A stretch of 64,000 nucleotides of DNA from Dolichospermum sp. DET69 (GTDB lineage: Bacteria > Cyanobacteriota > Cyanobacteriia > Cyanobacteriales > Nostocaceae). Below the pieces are notes generated by a model that did not search any database, was not told the DNA's origin, and saw only the letters and a list, made by a program, of their open reading frames with translations. The DNA is taken from the NCBI GenBank assembly GCA_017355425.1, contig CP070233.1:5451272-5515271 (forward strand), read 5' to 3'. Made by a program: the position numbers and the translations under genes. Shown here one piece after another: positions 47,180 through 53,532 of this stretch (the stretch's first letter is position 1; every line of letters starts with the position of its first letter).

Positions 47180-47898
47180 ATAAAGGAATTACTAATCCTC
47201 AAGTTCCTGAAAACATCCGTTATTTACTACATACCTACTCAGATATGTCGGCGATCATTACTGGTTCGCGGCGTTTGAAGCGGTTGCGAGAAGAATACTG
47301 GTCAGTGCTATTTGGTTTTGGATATCAAATTGGTATTAGTGCCTTGCCACTAGATGCAGCAAAAAATCTAGTAACTGAACCTGTGAAGGGTCGATTGCAA
47401 TTTCTACCTGAAGCCCGCGATCGCATCGTCAACCTGTGTGCCTGCCAACCTTTTTTAATCCAATCATTGTGTACTCGTATATTTGAGCAGACAAAGCGTC
47501 AAGCTGAAAGAACCGTTACATCTACTTTGGTTGAATCAGCAGCAACCACAATGGTAGAAGACAATGAACATTTCCGCACACTCTGGAATTATGCAGGAAC
47601 TGAGCGCCGACGCATGATTTTGGCAATTTGTCAGCGTTTTGCTGGGGGTGATGATCCAACAAACCTCGATTTTTTAGAAACGAAATTTGAGGAATTTGGG
47701 GTTCCTGTGCCTCAAAAACGAGGGCTAGGTGAAGATTTAGACTTTTTAAGAGAATTAGAATTAATTGAGTTCCACTCCACACAGGGTCGAGAGGCTTATT
47801 CTCTCTCTATTCCACTAATGGAGAAATGGATTCAGCGTCATGTTGATTTTGAAGACCTTAAACGGGAAGCAATCAAAGAAAGTGAGGAGATATTGTAA
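47180..47898 (+). pseudogene. Cargo NTPase, C-terminal part (5' end lost at the IS)
   Basis: From the IS edge the frame reads KGITNPQVPENIRYLLHTYS, then DMSAIITGSRRLKRLREEYW (sensor region of a STAND/AAA ATPase), LPLDAAKNLVTEPVKGRLQF and a winged-helix-like C-terminus ending KRAI-like (DFEDLKREAIKESEEIL). Walker A and B are missing. A longer frame from 47143 starts within the IS and is not native. The stop overlaps the next start (TAATG), so the pair was an operon. Confidence 0.75.
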
Positions 47899-49490
47899 TG
47901 ACTGAGTTTTATCAAGTGCTGGGTGGGAGTGTTCCAAAACTGTTGGGGCGGGAAAAAGTGCTGGCAAGCTTAGAAAGCCATTTGCTTAAGCCAACGCCTG
48001 ATCATGTATCAGTTATTGGGTTTGCTCGTTATGGAAAAAGTGTATTACTTAATCATTTGGCAGATAAGTACCGTGACAGGAATGACTATTTTACAACTGC
48101 TTTATACATTGATTTCCGTCACACAACACCCACAACTGATGAGGAGTTCAGACACTGTTTTGCTAAGGGTGTTAAATCAACTATCGAGCCATTTAGACCA
48201 GAGGTGGCAGAGTATATCGAATTGACAGACAGTAGTAGCATTCATGAACTACTGGATTTTGCATTTGCGGAATTAGACAGAAATGGGGATAGCCTGCTTG
48301 CTGTTCTAGATGGATTCGATCACGTTCTTGCTGCTTCTGCTATTACCAGAATGCTGTGGGACAATATGCGAACGCTGGCACTTCACTCCAGTTTGACTCT
48401 GGTTACAGGTAGTCGTCGTCCTCTTCGCGAACTTTGTGCTTCTGAGGAATCGCAATCCTCGGACTTTTGGGAAATTTTTTATGATACGCCTTTAGAAATC
48501 AGCAAGCTTGAAGATTCTGACTGGGAAGGGTTTCTAGAACCCATGCTAGAGAAAAAAATTACAATTGAATCTGCGGCAAAAGAAGAAATTGTTATCTGGA
48601 CTGGAGGAGTTCCCCTACTTGCTGCTGCACTGATGCGTGACCTTTTTCAAGAAACTGCTGAAGGTTCTACGCTATCGAATATTGATGTTGAGCGCATTGC
48701 TGAAAAAATGGTTGTTAGTCAGTCCAACTTCTTATTAGCACTGTGGGATGACTGTAGCGATGAAATGAAGAGTGATTTAGCTTCGGCTGCGGAACGAGGA
48801 ATTCCTCAAAATCAATTACCGCACAGCAGAAAATCTGAATTAGAAAAAAGAGGTTTTCTCCAAGCCACGGGAGGCACTTTAAAACCAGCTTGTAAGATTA
48901 TTAAGGAGTATGCTCGCCTAAGAACTCCAGGAGTTAACGATCTTTATCGCTTGTTTGGTATGGGTAATGCCTTTGACGAAAATATTCCAGGCACACTCGG
49001 ACTGCGATTTGCACAAATTTCACAGGTTGATCCAGCCCTCAGCAACTATGTACGCATGGCTATTCGAGACTTATCTCCATCACCTGAAGGCTCACTCGTT
49101 TGGATGCGAAATATTGCAAAACGGTCACTGCAATTAATTTGGGAAAAGGAATTACCTCGCGATCGCTCAATTCCTCAGAACTGGATAAACGAATGGCAGC
49201 GATCCGGTGAGTGGAGAGATGGTTTGTTGGATTCTGGTAGGCTGCTTCCTGTAAGTGATGGAAGGCAATGTAGCATCTTGCGCCTTGCAACTGGTACACA
49301 AGATTCCCATCCTGTTACCAAGTACATTACCAAAACCACTTATGTCTTAGTTAATCATATTAAGTCCATTGGTGACTTTGGACAACATCGAGAAAACCAA
49401 GATTTTGTAAATATAGGAACTGCTGCCTCTTTTTGCATGAGTGCGATCGCTCTTTGCGAAAGCCTGTACAATGACCTGAATCGCCCATAA
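47898..49490 (+). CDS. Cargo AAA/STAND-type ATPase with C-terminal helical domain
   Basis: 530 residues. N-terminal VPKLLGREKVLASLESHLLK leads to Walker A VIGFARYGKSVLLNHL and Walker B LLAVLDGFDHVL, with sensor TLVTGSRRPLRELC and a winged-helix region (SRKSELEKRGFLQATGG). The C-terminal ~180 residues (VRMAIRDLSPSPEGSL..., THITKTTYVLVNHIKSIGDFG-like) are helical and of unknown type, a possible effector. Translationally coupled to the broken NTPase upstream. This is the only cargo gene that looks complete. A defence role is inferred from the architecture. Confidence 0.75.
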   Translation: MTEFYQVLGGSVPKLLGREKVLASLESHLLKPTPDHVSVIGFARYGKSVLLNHLADKYRDRNDYFTTALYIDFRHTTPTTDEEFRHCFAKGVKSTIEPFRPEVAEYIELTDSSSIHELLDFAFAELDRNGDSLLAVLDGFDHVLAASAITRMLWDNMRTLALHSSLTLVTGSRRPLRELCASEESQSSDFWEIFYDTPLEISKLEDSDWEGFLEPMLEKKITIESAAKEEIVIWTGGVPLLAAALMRDLFQETAEGSTLSNIDVERIAEKMVVSQSNFLLALWDDCSDEMKSDLASAAERGIPQNQLPHSRKSELEKRGFLQATGGTLKPACKIIKEYARLRTPGVNDLYRLFGMGNAFDENIPGTLGLRFAQISQVDPALSNYVRMAIRDLSPSPEGSLVWMRNIAKRSLQLIWEKELPRDRSIPQNWINEWQRSGEWRDGLLDSGRLLPVSDGRQCSILRLATGTQDSHPVTKYITKTTYVLVNHIKSIGDFGQHRENQDFVNIGTAASFCMSAIALCESLYNDLNRP

Positions 49491-49638
49491 ATACGTAAGT
49501 ATCTTGATGAGAGTGATCGCTGTTAGCAATATGTGAGAGTCCTTATTTGGAATACTCACAACCAAGCTTTTAACCACAAGTCACCAAAAAATGCGATCGC
49601 TACCCTCACTATAAGCATCGCACTTTTAACTCCCCTTA

Positions 49639-51309
49639 GTGGATTATCTATATAAATCCTGGTTTGCCTTACAGAAACGAAGAAAGAACCAAATAGAAGG
49701 GAAACAGGGTTGGCTAAAAATGCTCAAAAGTGATCAAGAACTTGAGCAAGAAAGTCAATCTAGCTTAGACGTAATCCGTACTAAAGCTACTGAACTTCTT
49801 AGCAAATTTACCCCTCAGTCCGATAGCGAAGCGCTCCGTAGGAATCAAAATGACAAACAGAAAAAGGTAAAAAAGACTAAAAAACCCACAAAAGCCAAAA
49901 CATCTTCAGTTTTCAAAATTCTTCTAAACACTTATGAAGAAACAGAAGAACCTCTTACTCGTTGCGCTTTAGCATATCTACTCAAAAATAACTGTCAAAT
50001 TAGTGAACTGGATGAAAACCCAGAAGAATTTACTAGAAATAAACGCAGAAAAGAAATAGAAATTGAGCGATTAAAAGATCAACTCCAAAGTCGCATCCCC
50101 AAAGGTAGAGATTTGACAGGAGAAGAGTGGTTAGAAACCTTAGAAATTGCTACCTTGAATGTTCCGCAAAATGAAAATGAAGCAAAAGCATGGCAAGCAG
50201 CACTTTTAAGAAAAACTGCTAATGTGCCATTTCCTGTGGCTTACGAATCTAACGAGGATATGACATGGTTCAAGAATGATAAAAATCGTCTCTTTGTGCG
50301 GTTCAATGGCTTGGGAAAACTTACCTTTGAGATTTACTGCGATAAACGTCATTTGCACTACTTCCAACGCTTCCTAGAGGATCAAGAAATTCTACGCAAT
50401 AGTAAAAGGCAACACTCAAGCAGTTTGTTTACTCTACGCTCAGGAAGAATTTCTTGGTTGCCAGGTGAAGAAAAAGGTCAAGCTTGGAAAGTAAATCAAC
50501 TCAATTTCTATTGTTCTTTAGATACTCGGATGCTGACTACCGAAGGAACTCAACAGGTAGTTGAGGAGAAAGTTACAGCAATTACCGAAATTTTAACTAA
50601 AACAAAACAGAAAGATGATCTCAACGATAAACAACAAGCTTTTATCACTCGTCAGCAATCAACACTGGCTCGAATTAATAACCCTTTTCCTCGTCCCAGC
50701 AAACCTAATTATCAAGGTAAATCCTCTATCTTAATAGGTGTTAGTTTTGGACTAGAAAAACCAGTCACAGTAGCGATGGTAGATGTTGTTAAAAATCAAG
50801 TTATAGCTTATCGGAGTATTAAACAACTACTTGGTGAACACTATAATCTTCTGAATCGTCAGCGACAACAACAGCAACGCCTATCTCACGAACGCCACAA
50901 AGCCCAAAAACAAAATGCACCCAACTCTTTTGGTGAATCAGAATTAGGACAATATGTGGATAGATTGTTGGCTGATGAAATAATTGCGATCGCCAAAACT
51001 TACCAAGCAAACAGCATTGTTTTACCAAAACTGCGTGATATGCGGGAGCAAATCAGTAGTGAAATTCAATCCAGAGCAGAAAACAAATGCCCTGGTTACA
51101 AAGAAGGCCAACAGAAATATGCCAAAGAATATCGAATAAACGTTCATCGCTGGAGTTATGGACGATTAATAGAGAGTATCAAATCCCAAGCAGCACAAGC
51201 CGGAATTGCAATAGAAACTGGAACACAGCCAATCAGAGCGAGTTCACAGGAAAAAGCACGAGATTTAGCTGTCTTTACCTATCAAGAACGTCAAGCTGCA
51301 CTAATTTAG
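49639..51309 (+). CDS. cas12k: CRISPR effector Cas12k, 5'-truncated
   Basis: A GTG-initiated frame of 556 codons is collinear with Cas12k from its residue ~88 (xDYxYKSWxAxQKR) to the C-terminus (KARDLAVFTYQERQ). Shared blocks: PKGRDLTGEEWLETL, FQRFLEDQEILRNSKRQHSS, GVSFGLEKPVTVAMVD (degenerate RuvC), AYRSIKQLLGEHYNLLNRQR, LSHERHKAQK, YRINVHRWSYGRLIESI. Characterised proteins are about 639 residues. An in-frame TAA at 49627-49629 rules out a longer product, and the other frames upstream show no similarity. The missing N-terminal ~87 residues belong to the WED/REC part, so DNA targeting is probably lost. Confidence 0.93.
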   Translation: MDYLYKSWFALQKRRKNQIEGKQGWLKMLKSDQELEQESQSSLDVIRTKATELLSKFTPQSDSEALRRNQNDKQKKVKKTKKPTKAKTSSVFKILLNTYEETEEPLTRCALAYLLKNNCQISELDENPEEFTRNKRRKEIEIERLKDQLQSRIPKGRDLTGEEWLETLEIATLNVPQNENEAKAWQAALLRKTANVPFPVAYESNEDMTWFKNDKNRLFVRFNGLGKLTFEIYCDKRHLHYFQRFLEDQEILRNSKRQHSSSLFTLRSGRISWLPGEEKGQAWKVNQLNFYCSLDTRMLTTEGTQQVVEEKVTAITEILTKTKQKDDLNDKQQAFITRQQSTLARINNPFPRPSKPNYQGKSSILIGVSFGLEKPVTVAMVDVVKNQVIAYRSIKQLLGEHYNLLNRQRQQQQRLSHERHKAQKQNAPNSFGESELGQYVDRLLADEIIAIAKTYQANSIVLPKLRDMREQISSEIQSRAENKCPGYKEGQQKYAKEYRINVHRWSYGRLIESIKSQAAQAGIAIETGTQPIRASSQEKARDLAVFTYQERQAALI

Positions 51310-51342
51310 TTTACTAATCCGAACCTTGAAAATATAATATAG

Positions 51343-51606
51343 ATACAATAGTGCCGTAGTTCATGCTCCTTGGAGTCTCTGTACTATGAAAAATCTGGCT
51401 TAGTTTGGCAGTTGGAAGACTGTCATGCTTTCTGAGCCTGGTAGCTGCCCGCTTCTGATGCTGCTGTCGCAAGACAGGATAGGTGCGCTCCCAGCAATAA
51501 GAAGTAAGGCTTTTAGCCATAGTCGTTATTTATAACGATGTGGATTTCCACAGTGGTGGCTACTGAATCACCCCCTTCGTCGGGGGAATCCTCCCAAATT
51601 TTTTTT
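51343..51606 (+). ncRNA. V-K tracrRNA
   Basis: The sequence matches known V-K tracrRNAs in order: AGTGCCGTAGTTCATGCTCC, CTCTGTACTATG, GGTTAGTTTG-like (GCTTAGTTTGGCAGTTGGAA), GCTTTCTGAGCCTGGTAGCT, GCCCGCTTCTGATGCTGCTG, ACAGGATAGGTGCGCTCCCA, GTGGCTACTGAATCACCCCC and a terminal GGGGGAATCCTCCC before a T-run. A TATAAT box at 51333-51338 sits just upstream of the expected start. It begins 33 bp after cas12k. Ends are inferred by comparison. Confidence 0.92.
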
Positions 51607-51795
51607 TTGGCGAACCATCAGCGGGGTCAAAAACCCTGGGGATCTGCCAAAACATTGAATCCCTTGTCCAGTATTGATTTGACTCATTTGAAGAGTGATG
51701 AATGTCCTCTATTGAAAGCAAAAAAACAGATTTTTTAACAGGTTTGCCAAAATCGCATCTGGAAACCTGTATTGGCAAGGGTCTAGACGGGCGCG
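51607..51795 (+). promoter_or_regulatory. CRISPR leader
   Basis: 189 bases between the tracrRNA end and the first repeat, with no coding potential of note. It contains GACTTGGCAAG-like inverted words (GGTTTGCCAAAATCGCATCTGG / CCTGTATTGGCAAGGG). The array is presumably read from the tracrRNA side. Confidence 0.5.
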
Positions 51796-52200
51796 GTTTC
51801 AACTACCATCCCGACTAGGGGTGGGTTGAAAGAAATCTGCGTTAACTGATGCGTTTATGTCATTTGTGTTTCAACTACCATCCCGACTAGGGGTGGGTTG
51901 AAAGCAATTATTCCGGTGGTAGTGAACCCGCCGATGGTTAAGTTTCAACTACCATCCCGACTAGGGGTGGGTTGAAAGAATTCACCTTACTCTCAATACC
52001 TGTCAACCTGGATTCAAGTTTCAACTACCATCCCGACTAGGGGTGGGTTGAAAGTAGATAATGATTTTTTCCCGCTGGAGACTGCCTCAAGTTTCAATTA
52101 CCATCCCGACTAGGGGTGGGTTGAAAGAAGAAACCGGGACAAAAACAGTTTTTCAAAAAAGTTGTTTCAACTACCATCCCGACTAGGGGTGGGTTGAAAG
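51796..52200 (+). CRISPR. V-K CRISPR array, 6 repeats and 5 spacers
   Basis: 37-bp repeats (GTTTCAACTACCATCCC...GGTGGGTTGAAAG) start at 51796, 51868, 51942, 52018, 52091 and 52164. All are identical except the fifth, which has T for C at its eighth base. Spacers: 51833-51867, 51905-51941, 51979-52017, 52055-52090, 52128-52163 (35, 37, 39, 36, 36 bp). No adaptation genes are present, as usual for V-K. None of the spacers matches this window by eye. Confidence 0.97.
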
Positions 52201-52267
52201 AATGGACGCTGCGATCGCTAGTTAAGGAGGTTTGGATTTAAAATAGTTACAAAATAGAGTTGATTAT

Positions 52268-52299
52268 GGGAGGATTGAAAGGAGTGCTGCGATCGAACC
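52268..52299 (+). ncRNA. Delocalised homing guide: short repeat plus tRNA-matching spacer
   Basis: GGGAGGATTGAAAG (52268-52281) matches the last 14 bases of the array repeat at 12 positions. The next 18 bases (52282-52299, GAGTGCTGCGATCGAACC) match the adjacent tRNA-Ala gene (complement of 52513-52530) at 17 of 18 positions. The target is preceded by GTA, fitting the V-K GTN PAM. This is the arrangement reported for V-K homing spacers that direct insertion beside tRNA genes. Confidence 0.92.
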
Positions 52300-52344
52300 A
52301 ATAATAGAACCAATATATTAATCATTGGTTCATCATGGATGATT

Positions 52345-52471
52345 TTCAACGACATTATTGTGTTAACAGTTGAAAAAATGACTTCGGCGACACTAATTTG
52401 TTAACAGAGACATAAATTTGTTAATAACGACATGAATCTGTTAACGACGACAAATAATTTGTTATTCGACA
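52345..52471 (-). repeat. CAST right end with TnsB-binding-type repeats
   Basis: Read inward from 52471, TGTCG-initiated repeats occur at 52467-52471, 52448-52452, 52428-52432, 52388-52392 and 52350-52354, most followed by TTAACA-like words. The terminal 24 bases pair with the left end with one mismatch. Confidence 0.85.
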
Positions 52472-52478
52472 GTACAAA

Positions 52479-52551
52479 TGGAGAATAGGAGACTCGAACC
52501 CCTGGCCTCTGCGGTGCGATCGCAGCACTCTACCAACTGAGCTAATTCCCC
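52479..52551 (-). tRNA. tRNA-Ala (anticodon CGC)
   Basis: A 73-nt cloverleaf on the minus strand: acceptor GGGGAAT/ATTCTCC with the G3:U70 alanine identity pair, D arm GCTC..GAGT, anticodon stem CTGCG/CGCAG with loop ATCGCAC (anticodon CGC, U33), variable loop of five, T arm AGGGG-TTCGAGT-CTCCT, discriminator A73. CCA is not encoded. It is intact, and its anticodon arm is the homing target of the adjacent CAST. Confidence 0.96.
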
Positions 52552-52572
52552 AGGCATACTATATTTTAACAC

Positions 52573-53295
52573 TCATAGAACAATAGATTGCACATTTTTT
52601 TCTAAAAAAACTTCCTGTACTCGTTGTAAATCCAAATCAATCAAATAATCAATTGTCCAATTAGCTTGACGTTGTAACATATGGAAAGGATAAGTATTCG
52701 CTACACCTACCACTTGCATTTGAGCGCGTTTAGCTGCTTGAATACCGACTGGAGTATCTTCAATCACTAAACACTCATGAGGTTGCAGGTTTAATTCTGG
52801 ATATGCCTGATTTATCCGGTCAACTGCCAGTAAATAACCCTCTGGATTGGGTTTGTTACTGCTGATATCATCCCCCGACACAATCACAGGAAAATATTCC
52901 GCTAATTTAGCAGATGTCAACACCATTTCTATCTCTAGGGATAAAGCATCACTAACTAACCCCAATTTGAGATCACGGGAACGAATTTGAAAAATCACAT
53001 CATCAATTCCCGAATACAAAGGCAATTTTTCCAGCTTCTCCAATTCCAGCACATAAGCTTGAGCTTTGCGGGTGAGTAACTGAGTCATATACGCTTCTGT
53101 CACCACCCTACCACGACTTTTTAGCAGGTTTTGCAGATAAGCGCGATGACTTATCCCTAAATAGTCTTCACGTTCTTTTACCCGTTGAGGTTGAAGATTT
53201 TCCTGTATAAGAATCTCATCTATCAATTGAATATGGATTGATCCATCTTTAATAATGACACCATTAAAATCAAATAAAACTGCCTTTAAACTCAT
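52573..53295 (-). CDS. HAD-superfamily phosphatase (beta-phosphoglucomutase-like)
   Basis: The start MSLKAVLFDFNGVIIKDG is chosen, six codons inside the longest frame; about 240 residues. HAD motif I is DFNGV rather than DFDGV, motif II LGLVSDA, motif III KPNPEGYLLAVDR with the Lys, motif IV ECLVIEDTPVGIQAAK. The helical cap (about 15-90) places it with beta-PGM-like phosphatases. The Asn at the usual general acid/base position would affect hydrolysis chemistry. Substrate unknown. Confidence 0.87.
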   Translation of the reverse strand: MSLKAVLFDFNGVIIKDGSIHIQLIDEILIQENLQPQRVKEREDYLGISHRAYLQNLLKSRGRVVTEAYMTQLLTRKAQAYVLELEKLEKLPLYSGIDDVIFQIRSRDLKLGLVSDALSLEIEMVLTSAKLAEYFPVIVSGDDISSNKPNPEGYLLAVDRINQAYPELNLQPHECLVIEDTPVGIQAAKRAQMQVVGVANTYPFHMLQRQANWTIDYLIDLDLQRVQEVFLEKNVQSIVL

Positions 53296-53532
53296 AGTGC
53301 AAACTGGGAACAATCCTCCAGATTATGATTATTCATTTTGGTATCTGGGGAAAGATGACCAGAGTGAATTATCGGAATACATTTAAGATTAACTCATTTT
53401 TGTAGATATAGCTTGACAGAATAACAATTTATGTAGTATAAATGTAGTACAAAAGGATTATGCTAAAGATTTCCTAGAGAAACACCACTCATAGGGAGTT
53501 TTTCACAAAATCTCAAATCTATCATTAAAATT

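Larger units (their letters stand above)
39685..52471 (+). mobile_element. Type V-K CRISPR-associated transposon (CAST, Tn7-like)
   Basis: Ends match: TGTCGARTAACAAATTATTT at the left (R=G) and the same word (R=A) as reverse complement at the right, 23 of 24 terminal bases identical, with further TGTCG-containing repeats inside both. Contents: tnsB, tnsC, tniQ, cargo NTPases with an IS1634-like insertion, cas12k, tracrRNA, CRISPR array and a short homing guide. No tnsA, as expected for V-K. It lies 7 bp from the 3' end of tRNA-Ala. No matching 5-bp duplication: flanks are ATTTT (left) and GTACA (right). Confidence 0.95.

Noticed and set aside
51314-51520. Minus-strand frame of 68 codons opposite the tracrRNA
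   Set aside because: It lies antisense to a well-matched V-K tracrRNA and has no recognisable domain; treated as a shadow frame.
52201-52267. A sixth array spacer after the last full repeat
   Set aside because: No full repeat closes it; part may be a spacer and part the lead-in to the shortened homing repeat, so no boundary can be supported.
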